Below, piece after piece: positions 1 to 8,213 of a DNA stretch of 64,000 bases. Below the pieces are notes generated by a model. That model was not told the DNA's origin and searched no databases. It saw nothing but the letters and a program-made list of their open reading frames with translations. The stretch's first letter is position 1. Each line of letters begins with the position of its first letter. Both the position numbers and the translations under genes were made by a program. This DNA comes from an uncultured Acidobacteriota bacterium (GTDB lineage Bacteria > Acidobacteriota > Blastocatellia > Pyrinomonadales > Pyrinomonadaceae), in the NCBI GenBank assembly GCA_937859595.1, contig CALMAH010000029.1, positions 17,935 through 81,934 on the forward strand, written 5' to 3'.

Positions 1-193
1 GCTTGAGGCAGGCAAGTTGGACATATCGTTCGGTTCGCAGATACGAAACTATGTGCTTCATCCGTATCGTCTCGTAAAGGACACGCGGACAAAATTTGAA
101 CTCACAGATGTGGACGCCGTACTGGATGGTGAGATCGACGAGTTTATAAAGGTGTTCCTGCAATTCAAAAAGAGCGAACAGGCGGCGGCCTAG
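1..193 (+). CDS. prfB: Peptide chain release factor 2, C-terminal end only
   Basis: Reading from base 2, the last 63 codons of a class I release factor run to TAG at 191-193. The visible peptide has SFGSQIRNYVLHPYR, matching the conserved segment that follows the GGQ domain in RF2, then a DAVLDGEIDEFI tail that is also typical of RF2 rather than RF1. RF2 releases the finished peptide at UGA and UAA codons on the ribosome. The SPF and GGQ motifs, and any programmed frameshift site, lie outside the window. The RF1 gene is a separate locus near 39 kb. ftsK starts 21 bases downstream on the same strand, so the two may be cotranscribed. Confidence 0.9.
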   Translation, partial: LEAGKLDISFGSQIRNYVLHPYRLVKDTRTKFELTDVDAVLDGEIDEFIKVFLQFKKSEQAAA

Positions 194-214
194 CTGGCCG
201 ACGGTTTCCGAAAG

Positions 215-2722
215 ATGAAAGTCTGCCCGACATGCAAAAAGACCTATAAGGACGAAGGGCTGAACTACTGCCTTGACGACGGGGCCACTCTGCTTCAAAA
301 GGGCTCGAAAGGCGTGCGGACGTCGCGGCTCAACGAAGTGGTGGCTTTGGCGGTGGGCGCGCTTGCCGTGCTTATCTTTCTTTCGCTTGTCTCGTATAAC
401 TCGAGCGACCCGTCGTTCAATACGGCGACCTCCGAACGGGTGCGGAATTGGATCGGAGTCGTTGGTTCGCATACGGCCGACCTTCTGCTGCAGGCTGCTG
501 GGCTGGTCTCATACGTGTTTCCACTGCTGCTGGGGCTTATCGCGTGGCGCGTATTCAACTCGGAAGATCTGCGGCCGCGCTGGTATCGCGTTCTCGGGTT
601 TCTGCTTTTTGTCGCAGCTCTTGGCGGGCTTATCAATCTGGCCGTTTCGACCGGGTGGCGGGGTGGGGTCATCGGCGAATTCTTCGCGGTCTATACGACC
701 TATATGCTTTCGACCATCGGTGCGACGATCCTGCTTTCGACGTTGTTCCTTGCTTCTTTGCTGATGATCTCTGATCTCAGCTTTCTTGGGCTGTGGGGCC
801 ATTTTGAGGTGGCCAGAGACAATTTCCGGATCCGTCTCGACGAATGGAAAGAGAAACGCCGAAAGGAAAAAGAAGCCGAGACTGCGCTGGCACGCGAGCG
901 TATGGAGAAACGCCGCGAGAGGCGCACGGCCGAGCCTCCAACGATAGTCGTCGCCGAACCCAAGACGAAGTCTGCCGGAAAGGGCAAGACCATGGCCGCG
1001 ACCGGCGACGAACTCTTCAGGACAATGCCCGATGCACTGGCAGGGCAGGATGACGAACCGATACCGCCGACGATAGCCGTTCCGGATGTCACGCCAATGG
1101 AAACTGCGGAAACCGTAGCCGCGGCGGCATCGGGGTCCGGCGAAATACCTATAAGCGCACGTCCGGCGACAGGAGATCTGAACCCCGAGTCGGACGGTGA
1201 ACTTTCGAACGACGAAGCGGAGCCGACCGTTTCGGGCGAGATGGGTCGATTTGAGAATTATATCCTGCCGACGCCCGAGTTTCTCCATGAATCGCCGCCG
1301 AAGATCGAGCAGAAAGAGAACGAGATGCTCGACATCGCTCGTCTTCTTGTCGAGAGGACGAAGGAGTTCAACGTCGCCGGGAAGGTTGAGCATATCTTCC
1401 CGGGCCCGGTGGTGACGACCTATGAGTTCAAACCGGCACCTGGCGTGAAGTATTCGCGCGTTACGGGTTTGGTGGACGACCTGTGCCTTGCGCTCAAGGC
1501 TGAGTCGATCCGGATCGACCGCATACCGGGCAAGGCGTTTGTCGGTATAGAGGTGCCAAACAAAAAACGCGAGACGATATATCTCCGCGATGTGATCGAA
1601 TCCAAGAAATTCAAGGGATCGGATTCGCTGCTGACCATCGGATTGGGCAAAACAATAGACGGACTGAATTATGTTACGGATCTTGCAAAGATGCCACACC
1701 TGCTGATAGCCGGTGCGACCGGGGCGGGTAAATCGGTCGGTGTTAACGCGATCGTCGTCTCGATTCTCTACAAAGCAAAGCCGGACGAGGTGAAGTTCAT
1801 TATGGTCGATCCGAAGCGGCTCGAACTCGGCGTTTATGCAGACATTCCACATCTGGCGACGCCGATAATCACCGACCCGAAACGCGCCGCCATCTCTCTG
1901 AAATGGGCTGTGACCGAGATGGAGCGGAGGTATAAGGACCTGGCCGGTTACGGCGTCAGAAACATCGACGGCTATAACACAGAAGCGAAGCGCCGAAATT
2001 CGCTGGAGATATGGGACGAGAACGGCGAACCTCACCGCACATTGCCGTATATCGTCATCATTATCGATGAACTCGCCGATCTGATGATGGTAAGCGGAAA
2101 GGACGTGGAGGAATCGATCACAAGGCTGGCGCAAATGGCGAGGGCGGTCGGCATACACCTCGTGCTTGCTACGCAGCGGCCCTCGGTTGACGTGATAACG
2201 GGGCTGATAAAGGCTAATTTCCCGGCGCGGATATCGTTCCGTGTTTCGTCCAAGGTGGATTCGCGGACCATCATCGACAGCAACGGCGCAGAGGGCCTGC
2301 TGGGCCGCGGCGATATGCTCTTTCTACCCCCCGCTACGTCGCAGGTTGTCCGTGTGCACGGGGCATACGTTGATGAGAAAGAGATCGCAAAGATCGTGGA
2401 GCACATAAAGGCACAGGGCCGGCCGGAATACGACACCTCGATCACGAAGAGCGAAGAAGAGATGGACGACGGGGGCGATCTGCCTGGCCGCCGCGACCCT
2501 CTGTTCTGGGACGCTCTGAAATGTGTGATCAATGCGAGGCGTGGTTCGACATCTCTATTGCAGCGCCATCTTCGGATCGGTTACGGACGCGCCGCAGCAA
2601 TACTCGACGCGATGGTCAAGGAAGGATACATCGGCGAGATGGACGGTTCGACACGCGCTCGGCCGGTACTGCAAAAGGCCTACGACGATCTTCAGGACAT
2701 GATGGAAATGGAAAATGCCTAG
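215..2722 (+). CDS. ftsK: DNA translocase FtsK/SpoIIIE with N-terminal zinc-ribbon-like extension
   Basis: 835 residues. FtsK is a membrane-anchored ATP-driven motor that moves chromosome ends away from the division septum. Four membrane segments lie at about residues 39-187, followed by a charged linker with a coiled-coil-like Lys/Glu/Arg stretch (about 205-240). The motor has a Walker A GATGAGKS starting at residue 500 and a Walker B IVIIIDE with Asp618. The C-terminal 60 residues (LFWDAL...ALRIGYGRAAAILD-type pattern) are the winged-helix gamma domain that reads KOPS. The odd part is the first 27 residues: C4-x2-C7-x11-C19-x2-D22, a short ribbon ahead of the first membrane helix, which classical FtsK lacks. 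The ATG at 215 is the only start that keeps this ribbon; its ribosome site (CGAAAG) is weak. Confidence 0.95.
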   Translation: MKVCPTCKKTYKDEGLNYCLDDGATLLQKGSKGVRTSRLNEVVALAVGALAVLIFLSLVSYNSSDPSFNTATSERVRNWIGVVGSHTADLLLQAAGLVSYVFPLLLGLIAWRVFNSEDLRPRWYRVLGFLLFVAALGGLINLAVSTGWRGGVIGEFFAVYTTYMLSTIGATILLSTLFLASLLMISDLSFLGLWGHFEVARDNFRIRLDEWKEKRRKEKEAETALARERMEKRRERRTAEPPTIVVAEPKTKSAGKGKTMAATGDELFRTMPDALAGQDDEPIPPTIAVPDVTPMETAETVAAAASGSGEIPISARPATGDLNPESDGELSNDEAEPTVSGEMGRFENYILPTPEFLHESPPKIEQKENEMLDIARLLVERTKEFNVAGKVEHIFPGPVVTTYEFKPAPGVKYSRVTGLVDDLCLALKAESIRIDRIPGKAFVGIEVPNKKRETIYLRDVIESKKFKGSDSLLTIGLGKTIDGLNYVTDLAKMPHLLIAGATGAGKSVGVNAIVVSILYKAKPDEVKFIMVDPKRLELGVYADIPHLATPIITDPKRAAISLKWAVTEMERRYKDLAGYGVRNIDGYNTEAKRRNSLEIWDENGEPHRTLPYIVIIIDELADLMMVSGKDVEESITRLAQMARAVGIHLVLATQRPSVDVITGLIKANFPARISFRVSSKVDSRTIIDSNGAEGLLGRGDMLFLPPATSQVVRVHGAYVDEKEIAKIVEHIKAQGRPEYDTSITKSEEEMDDGGDLPGRRDPLFWDALKCVINARRGSTSLLQRHLRIGYGRAAAILDAMVKEGYIGEMDGSTRARPVLQKAYDDLQDMMEMENA

Positions 2723-2773
2723 TGCGGAAACGCAAGGTGTTGCAGCGGCCTTGGCCACTGAGCGGATAAGCGG

Positions 2774-2813
2774 TTTTCCACAAAAACTGTGGAAAAGCGG
2801 GCCATTTCCACAA
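2774..2813. promoter_or_regulatory. Inverted pair of DnaA-box-like sequences plus a third near-match
   Basis: TTTTCCACA at 2774-2782 faces its exact reverse complement TGTGGAAAA at 2788-2796 across a five-base loop. A third copy, ATTTCCACA (one mismatch), begins at 2804. TTWTNCACA is the DnaA-box consensus, and the first two copies match it fully. The same arms could form a 9-bp RNA hairpin after ftsK, but no T-run follows, so it is not a normal intrinsic terminator. No dnaA, dnaN or AT-rich unwinding region is nearby, so this is not proposed as oriC. Confidence 0.45.
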
Positions 2814-2877
2814 TGTTAATTCGTTCAAGTAATTGTAACATGGACACTTCTAGCATTTTGCACAAATCTGCGGCAAT

Positions 2878-3219
2878 TTGACGGCGATGCTTCGAGGGCC
2901 GACGACCTCAAAATACTTATGTCCATACCGGGCTGCGATGTTAGCTGCAGTCGTCATTATCGCGTTCGGATGCGGCACGGTTCACAATAACGAACTCGCC
3001 GGAGAAATACCCCGTCCGAGAGCGCATACCATTAACATAAATACAGCCACGGCAGACGAACTTAGAGAGTTGCCCCACATCGGTGAGAAACTCGCGGAAC
3101 GGATAGTGAATTATCGCGAGACCTACGGCGGTTTTCAGCGCCCCGAAGAATTGATGATGGTTGACGGTATAAGCGATACGCGGTTTCGAAACATGCGCCA
3201 TTTGATAAGTGTCGAATAA
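2878..3219 (+). CDS. comEA: ComEA-like helix-hairpin-helix DNA-binding protein
   Basis: Up to 113 residues. The C-terminal half is a clear ComEA-type helix-hairpin-helix pair: INTATADELRELPHIGEKLAERIVNYRE, then PEELMMVDGISDTRFRNMRHLI. ComEA binds incoming double-stranded DNA during natural transformation. The N-terminal half has a hydrophobic stretch ending in AFGC, which could be a lipoprotein signal or a membrane anchor. The longest frame opens at TTG 2878, with in-frame ATGs at 2887 and 2938, and no site has a strong ribosome-binding sequence, so the start is uncertain. The stop overlaps the comEC start by 11 bases, which implies translational coupling and a shared uptake role. Confidence 0.85.
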   Translation: MTAMLRGPTTSKYLCPYRAAMLAAVVIIAFGCGTVHNNELAGEIPRPRAHTININTATADELRELPHIGEKLAERIVNYRETYGGFQRPEELMMVDGISDTRFRNMRHLISVE

Positions 3220-5935
3220 ACCGATCAGAGATGAGTCCGCTGAAGCGACGGCGCGTGTCGCGTCAGATCCGCTGGTCTGGCTGGCGGCCGCATTTGCCAC
3301 AGGTATTGTTGTCGGTGGGCGAACGGAGGCCGGCTTTGTCGGTTGGGTGGCGCTGCTGGCGGTGTGTCTTCTCGGAGTGTTTCTATTGGCGGCACGCCGT
3401 GCCGGGATGCTGCTGCTTATTGCTGTGTTTATCGCGGCCGGCGGTGCGTCATACAGTCTTGAGCAAACGAGCGTTCGCCCCGAGAGGTTGCGGCGGATCT
3501 ACGACGAGGGCCGGGTAGAGTCGGGCGAGCCGGTGCGAATGAACGGCACCGTCTCGGGTTCTCCGGAACCCGCGTACGGCGGACAGTTCGTAACCGTCGC
3601 GGCCGAATCGATCGAACACAAGGGCCGATCGATGTCGGTTGCCGGACTTGCACGTGTTTTCGTAGTGACGCCTTCGCAAGAAGCCGAGCAAGACCTCGCC
3701 GAATTCCGTCTGCGGTCGGGCAGCCCGGTGATGATAAATTGCAGGCTTGAACGCGAGGATCGATACCTCAATCCCGGCGTTGTCCCGAGGCGGCAATTGC
3801 TTGATCAGCAGGGGATCGACGCAACATGCTCGCTCAAAAGCCCGCTTCTGATACAAAGGACCGGGACCGACGGATTTCCGGACCCGCTGGGCTTTGCGAG
3901 AGATATAAGGTCGCGGCTGATCGAAGAAGTGCGAACCCGGTTCAGCAGCGAGACGGCGGGAGTGCTCGCTGCCGCTACGCTGGGCGACAAATATTTTCTT
4001 GATCGCCGGACGGCTACGCTGTTTCGCGAAGGCGGGACGTTCCACCTGCTGGTGATCTCGGGGCTGCACATAACGTTTCTCGGCGGTCTGGTGCTGCTTG
4101 TGATGAGGTCGGCGACAGGGAATCGCTGGCTTCAGTTTGCCGTTACGATCCCCATCCTGTGGGCCTATTCGATCGCCGTCGGGGCCGAGGCACCTGTGAT
4201 CAGGGCGTGCCTGATGTTCACGGCGGTGCTCCTTGGACACGTTCTGATGCGAAATGCCTCGCCGCTGAATACCCTGGGCCTGTGCGCTCTTTTGTTGCTT
4301 GCGTGGCGGCCGAGCGATCTTTTCACCCCATCGTTTCAACTGACCTTCGCCAGCGTGGTAGGCATTGTAGGATTCGGGTTTCCGTTGGTCGGGAGCCTGC
4401 GGGCGATAGGCTCGTGGATGCCGACCGCCAAACGCCCCTTTCCGCCGAATGCCGGACGCCGGTTAAGGCGTTCATGCGAAGCGATCTATTGGAACAACGC
4501 TGCGTGGGAGATCAATGTCGGGCGACAGACGTGGTCCGCGCGGCTATTCAAGGAATCGCTCTTTCGCGGCAGGCTCCCGGACACGTTGCGGAGATGGACG
4601 TCGTACGCGATCGAAGGAATGATCGTCTCCTTCGCTGTGCAACTATGGCTGTTGCCGCTGATGGTGTTCTATTTTCACCGGGTCACATTCGCCGGCGTGG
4701 TGCTCAACCTGTGGGTGGGGACGCTGCTTGCGATGCAGAGCCTGGCGGCGTTTGCGGCCATTATTCTGGGAAGTATCGCCGAGTTGCCGGCAGTGCCGTT
4801 TGTTGAGATCACCGAATTGCTCAACCGCATCATGACCGCGGTCCCGGGGTTGATGGTCGATCTCGGTTGGGCCAGCACCCGTGTGCCGATCTATCGCGGA
4901 ACGGGAAGCGCGTTCTATCTTGTCTATTTCGTTCCGCTGATATTCTTGGCCGCGGCGGCTGCGAGATGGGAGAGAGGGCTTTTTGCTCGGCCTTCTGAAA
5001 AGCCGAAAGGCGTTACGCTCATGGCGGTTGGGTCGGCGGCAGCGGCTGTCGCAATCGGGGCCTTAATACTGTTCCATCCCTTTAGCAGCCCAAGGGCCGA
5101 CGGCGAGTTGACGGTCGAATTTCTCGACGTAGGGCAGGGCGACGCCGTGTTCGTCACATTTCCGGATGGACGGACAATGCTGGTGGACGCCGGCGGACGC
5201 CCGAATTACAATCGTCCAGCGAATGACGAGGACGAAGAGATATTCGAACCCGACATTATGCGGATCGGCGAAGGCGTGGTCTCAGAGTTTCTTTGGGAGC
5301 GGGGCTATAGCCGGGTTGACATTTTGGCGGCGAGCCACGCTCACGCGGACCACGAACAGGGGCTGGTGGACGTGGCCGGAAATTTCCGTGTCTCGGCCGT
5401 TTATCTTTCAACGCTTCACGGCGAATCCGAAGACACGATCGGGCTGCTTGGCTGGACGCAGCGTCAGGGTGCGGAGCTGATAATTCTCGAGGCCGGGCAC
5501 GAAATGGAGATCGGCGGGGTGCTGGTCGAAGTGCTCTACCCGCCCACCGGGCTTGATCGCGAAAAGCTTGCGGTCAACGACCGCTCGCTTGTCCTGCGGC
5601 TGACCTATGGGGACAGGACCTTTCTGCTGACGGGTGATATCGAAGCGGAAGGGGAAAGATGGCTGGTGGAACAAGGCGTGCTGAGAATGACGGACGTGGT
5701 TAAGGTGCCGCATCACGGCAGCAGGACTTCGTCCTCTGCCGAATTTGTTGCGGCAGTAGCGGCCGATCATGCCGTGATACCGGTCGGGCGACGTTCACCC
5801 TATGGGCACCCGCACCCTGAGGTGGTCGAACGCTGGCTCAACGCCGGTGCCAGGCTCCGGACGACCGGCGAAAAAGGCGCAATCAGATTCACAACAGACG
5901 GCTATTTCCTTACCGTGCAACACTTTGTGCCGTGA
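3209..5935 (+). CDS. comEC: DNA uptake channel protein ComEC/Rec2
   Basis: 908 residues, starting at GTG 3209 inside the comEA stop region. ComEC forms the inner-membrane channel through which single-stranded DNA enters during transformation. In order there are N-terminal membrane helices and an OB-like DUF4131 region (about 1-220), the multi-helix Competence domain with the typical LLVISGLHITFLGG segment (about residues 280-300), and a C-terminal metallo-beta-lactamase domain. The latter has VEFLDVGQGDAVFV, the metal site SHAHADH, and VPHHGSRTSS, so the nuclease-like site looks intact. Length and domain order are normal for full-length ComEC. No separate ribosome site is seen, consistent with coupling to comEA. 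Confidence 0.95.
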   Translation: MSNKPIRDESAEATARVASDPLVWLAAAFATGIVVGGRTEAGFVGWVALLAVCLLGVFLLAARRAGMLLLIAVFIAAGGASYSLEQTSVRPERLRRIYDEGRVESGEPVRMNGTVSGSPEPAYGGQFVTVAAESIEHKGRSMSVAGLARVFVVTPSQEAEQDLAEFRLRSGSPVMINCRLEREDRYLNPGVVPRRQLLDQQGIDATCSLKSPLLIQRTGTDGFPDPLGFARDIRSRLIEEVRTRFSSETAGVLAAATLGDKYFLDRRTATLFREGGTFHLLVISGLHITFLGGLVLLVMRSATGNRWLQFAVTIPILWAYSIAVGAEAPVIRACLMFTAVLLGHVLMRNASPLNTLGLCALLLLAWRPSDLFTPSFQLTFASVVGIVGFGFPLVGSLRAIGSWMPTAKRPFPPNAGRRLRRSCEAIYWNNAAWEINVGRQTWSARLFKESLFRGRLPDTLRRWTSYAIEGMIVSFAVQLWLLPLMVFYFHRVTFAGVVLNLWVGTLLAMQSLAAFAAIILGSIAELPAVPFVEITELLNRIMTAVPGLMVDLGWASTRVPIYRGTGSAFYLVYFVPLIFLAAAAARWERGLFARPSEKPKGVTLMAVGSAAAAVAIGALILFHPFSSPRADGELTVEFLDVGQGDAVFVTFPDGRTMLVDAGGRPNYNRPANDEDEEIFEPDIMRIGEGVVSEFLWERGYSRVDILAASHAHADHEQGLVDVAGNFRVSAVYLSTLHGESEDTIGLLGWTQRQGAELIILEAGHEMEIGGVLVEVLYPPTGLDREKLAVNDRSLVLRLTYGDRTFLLTGDIEAEGERWLVEQGVLRMTDVVKVPHHGSRTSSSAEFVAAVAADHAVIPVGRRSPYGHPHPEVVERWLNAGARLRTTGEKGAIRFTTDGYFLTVQHFVP

Positions 5936-5958
5936 ACGAAGGGCTCGGTTTGAGAACG

Positions 5959-5996
5959 AAAAAGCCCGGAAGATCCGGTTACCAGACCTTACGGGC
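5959..5996 (-). terminator. Intrinsic terminator of purH
   Basis: On the minus strand GCCCGTAAG pairs with CTTCCGGGC (one mismatch) and is followed by TTTTT (5963 down to 5959). It lies about 100 bases past the purH stop. On the plus strand the same hairpin follows comEC but has only a weak T-run. Confidence 0.65.
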
Positions 5997-6094
5997 GTTC
6001 CTTCAGTTGTCCTATATGTGGGTATCATAGAAGAACCAGACCACAATGTCAAGTATTTGTTAAAGTTTTACATTAACAAACATGTTTTAACGAT

Positions 6095-7750
6095 TCAGTG
6101 CTTGAAATGGCGAATCCCCGTAAAGGCCATCACGATACCGTGCTCATCTGCGGCGAGGATGGATTCGTCGTCTTTTATCGAGCCTCCGGGCTGGATCACT
6201 GCGGAAACGCCCATTCTTGCCGCCTCGTCCACATTGTCGCGAAACGGGAAAAAAGCGTCGGACGCTAGCACGGATCCCGCCACCGGGAGTTCAAAACGTT
6301 CGGCGCGCATCGCGGCTATCCTTACCGAATCGACACGGTTCATCTGCCCCGCACCAACGCCGATGGTCCGTCCACCCGAAGCGAGCACGATGGCATTTGA
6401 CCGCACGTGCTTACAGACCGTCCAGGCAAATAGCATCTCACGCACCTGGCTGTCGGTCGGCTGCCTCCGGGAGACGATGTTCAATCCTTCGGATGTAAGA
6501 CGGTGGGTGTCGAAGTCCTGCACGAGAAACCCGCCGGAGATCTGCTTGTGTTCAAAACGTCCCGCGCTCGCCCGTGAACATCGGAGCACCCGGAGATTTT
6601 TTTTCGTGCTCAAGATCTCGAACGCGTCATCGTCGTAAGCCGGAGCGATGACCACTTCGGTAAAGACCTCGATCACGGCCTCCGCAGACTCGCGATCGAC
6701 CCTGTTATTGAAAGCCACAATGCCGCCGAACGCCGAGACAGGATCCGTGGAAAGTGCACGCCTGTAGGCTTCGACGTTGGATCCGCCGAGCCCAACCCCG
6801 GAGGGGTTTGTGTGCTTGATGATGGCGACGGCCAGGTCGTCAAAGTCAGAGACCAGGCTCCACGCAGCGTCGGCATCGATGTAGTTGTTGAACGACATCT
6901 CCTTGCCGTGAAGTTTTTCGGCATGAGCGATGCCGCCGGTGCTGTCGCCGGCGTAAAGAGCGGCTTTCTGATGTGGATTTTCACCATAACGAAGATCGGA
7001 CAGGCGTTCGAGCCCGAGATTGATGGAACCGGGGAGGCCTTTACCGGCACCACCATCTTCTTCCTGATCTTCATCGAGCGATTCGGATTCGATAAAGATA
7101 AGCCCTCCGAGCGGGTTAAGCGGTTCGAGAGACTCAAGGTCGCTTTCGGAAAGCTGCCGTGCCAAATATGACGAGATCGCAAGGTCATAAGAGGCCGTTC
7201 GAGTAAAGGCGAGTGTCGCGAGCCGACGCCGGGTGGCAAGTGAGACGGAACCCTCGTTGGCGGACATTTCTTCGAGGATCTCCGGGTACAGAAGAGGGTC
7301 TGTGACTACCGCAACATCGCGCCAGTTCTTCGATGCCGAGCGGATCATCGCCGGGCCGCCGATATCAATGTTCTCGATGGCTTCTTCGAGCGAGACATTT
7401 GCTTTCGCAACGGTCTGCTCGAACGGGTATAGGTTTATCACGACCATGTCGATCGGCTCGATACCGTGTTCAGACATCGACTCCGCGTGCCCGGCATTAT
7501 CGCGCAGTGCGAGCAGGGCACCGTGGATGGCCGGGTGGAGCGTCTTTACTCGCCCATCCATCATTTCGGGAAATCCGGTGACGTCTGATACGTCTCTTAC
7601 GTCGATGCCCGCTTCGCGGAGCATTCGTGCGGTTCCGCCGGTCGAGATGATCTCGACGCCAAACTCCGCGAGGGAACGTGCGAACTCGGCCGCCCCATCC
7701 TTGTCGGATAGGCTGATCAATGCCCGCTTGATCTTTCTAACGCTAGTCAT
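6095..7750 (-). CDS. purH: Bifunctional AICAR formyltransferase / IMP cyclohydrolase
   Basis: 551 residues. PurH catalyses the last two steps of purine synthesis, AICAR to FAICAR to IMP. The N-terminal IMP cyclohydrolase (MGS-like) domain shows STGGTARML, GRVKTLHP and NIDIGGPAMIRSASKN. The C-terminal transformylase domain shows LRYGENPHQKAALY, AFGGIVAFN and the ending SDAFFPFRD...QPGGSIKDDE...FTGIRHFKH, all normal. The protein is about 30 residues longer than most homologues because of an acidic insertion (SESLDEDQEEDGG) between the two domains, near residues 215-250. It is followed by its own terminator. The upstream region holds a candidate structured RNA and a repeat element, so regulation by the leader is possible but unproven. 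Confidence 0.97.
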   Translation of the reverse strand: MTSVRKIKRALISLSDKDGAAEFARSLAEFGVEIISTGGTARMLREAGIDVRDVSDVTGFPEMMDGRVKTLHPAIHGALLALRDNAGHAESMSEHGIEPIDMVVINLYPFEQTVAKANVSLEEAIENIDIGGPAMIRSASKNWRDVAVVTDPLLYPEILEEMSANEGSVSLATRRRLATLAFTRTASYDLAISSYLARQLSESDLESLEPLNPLGGLIFIESESLDEDQEEDGGAGKGLPGSINLGLERLSDLRYGENPHQKAALYAGDSTGGIAHAEKLHGKEMSFNNYIDADAAWSLVSDFDDLAVAIIKHTNPSGVGLGGSNVEAYRRALSTDPVSAFGGIVAFNNRVDRESAEAVIEVFTEVVIAPAYDDDAFEILSTKKNLRVLRCSRASAGRFEHKQISGGFLVQDFDTHRLTSEGLNIVSRRQPTDSQVREMLFAWTVCKHVRSNAIVLASGGRTIGVGAGQMNRVDSVRIAAMRAERFELPVAGSVLASDAFFPFRDNVDEAARMGVSAVIQPGGSIKDDESILAADEHGIVMAFTGIRHFKH

Positions 7751-7840
7751 AAGAATTATGCCGCAAGGCGGAAACCAAGATCGATCATCAGAAAAGCAGT
7801 ATCAGCTTCTACGGTTCTTTTAATGATCTCTTCGCGAGTT

Positions 7841-7896
7841 TTGCGCCTTTGCTGAGAAGAAAGCAGTTTCTCGCAAAGAGACAAAGAACGCAAAGG
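7841..7896. repeat. CGCAAAG-type dispersed intergenic repeat, copy A
   Basis: TTGCGCCTTTGC at 7841-7852 faces CGCAAAGAGACAAAGAACGC at 7872-7891 (continuing AAAGG to 7896), giving an imperfect inverted structure built of the word CGCAAAG. Related words occur in two other gaps of this window (15740-15774 and 45868-45945). An 86-codon open frame crosses this area but has no family resemblance and would run through the terminator hairpin at 7951-7970. The gap 7751-8064 holds this repeat and the element described next. Confidence 0.5.
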
Positions 7897-7945
7897 AAGA
7901 AAAATAAGAACGAAATTCCTTAATTCGGAAGCCGGAACAGAGCGC

Positions 7946-7970
7946 AAAAAAACGGCCCTGATAGACCGTT
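7946..7970 (-). terminator. Intrinsic terminator upstream of purH
   Basis: On the minus strand AACGGTC (7970-7964) pairs with GGCCGTT (7957-7951) around loop TATCAG, followed by a run of Ts down to 7946. The stem and U-tract are textbook. Its position before purH rather than after it is what makes the surrounding element interesting. Confidence 0.75.
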
Positions 7971-8022
7971 GTGGCCTGGCGAAGGTTTTAGGCAAACCCC
8001 TGCCTGCCGTCACCATCCCGTA
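7946..8022 (-). ncRNA. Candidate structured RNA or leader upstream of purH
   Basis: Read on the minus strand, the stretch contains a perfect 5-bp hairpin AGGCA-GGGGTT-TGCCT (7990-8005). Its loop GGTT can pair with the following AACC, an H-type pseudoknot shape. Then comes CGCCAGGCCACAACGG and an intrinsic terminator. It lies about 200 bases upstream of purH and just downstream of the 25-codon membrane ORF. It could be a small RNA, a regulatory leader, or only the 3' end of the small ORF's transcript. I could not match it to a known riboswitch class. Confidence 0.35.
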
Positions 8023-8064
8023 TAAAAGGCCGCATTTTAAGGAAAACGGCGGTGGGCCGCAATC

Positions 8065-8142
8065 CTAAAAGATGAACCGCCCCAGAAACAGGAGGCTGAG
8101 GATAAGGGCAAGAGCATATACCAGAATTTTGATTAGACTCAT
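8065..8142 (-). CDS. Possible 25-residue single-pass membrane protein
   Basis: ATG at 8142-8140 to TAG at 8067-8065 encodes MSLIKILVYALALILS followed by LLFLGRFIF. After a short N terminus with one Lys, almost all remaining residues are hydrophobic, as in a single transmembrane helix ending at an Arg. It is too short for ordinary gene calling. The upstream AGGATAGG is a plausible ribosome site about 6 bases before the ATG. An intrinsic terminator lies downstream at 7951-7970, so the two could form a small stand-alone transcript. No function can be assigned. Confidence 0.5.
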   Translation of the reverse strand: MSLIKILVYALALILSLLFLGRFIF

Positions 8143-8213
8143 ATTTTTGCCTATCCTAGAGACAACCGGCGAAAACCACACAGAAAAGCCAGTTTAGATT
8201 TCTAACGAACCGG

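Noticed and set aside
509..2158. 549-codon open frame on the minus strand
   Set aside because: It is the mirror of ftsK, has no recognisable domain and is basic and His/Arg-rich as expected of an antisense shadow.
2774..2813. Chromosome origin
   Set aside because: Two good DnaA boxes and a near-match but no dnaA/dnaN, no AT-rich unwinding segment and no gidA/rnpA context.
7756..8016. 86-codon open frame upstream of purH
   Set aside because: Runs through a strong intrinsic terminator and a repeat; no family resemblance. The RNA and repeat explanation fits better.
7946..8022. ZTP riboswitch before purH
   Set aside because: Only the 3' CGCC.GG.C and a GUGAC stretch resemble it; the CCGGGNAG core and the required P1 pairing are missing.
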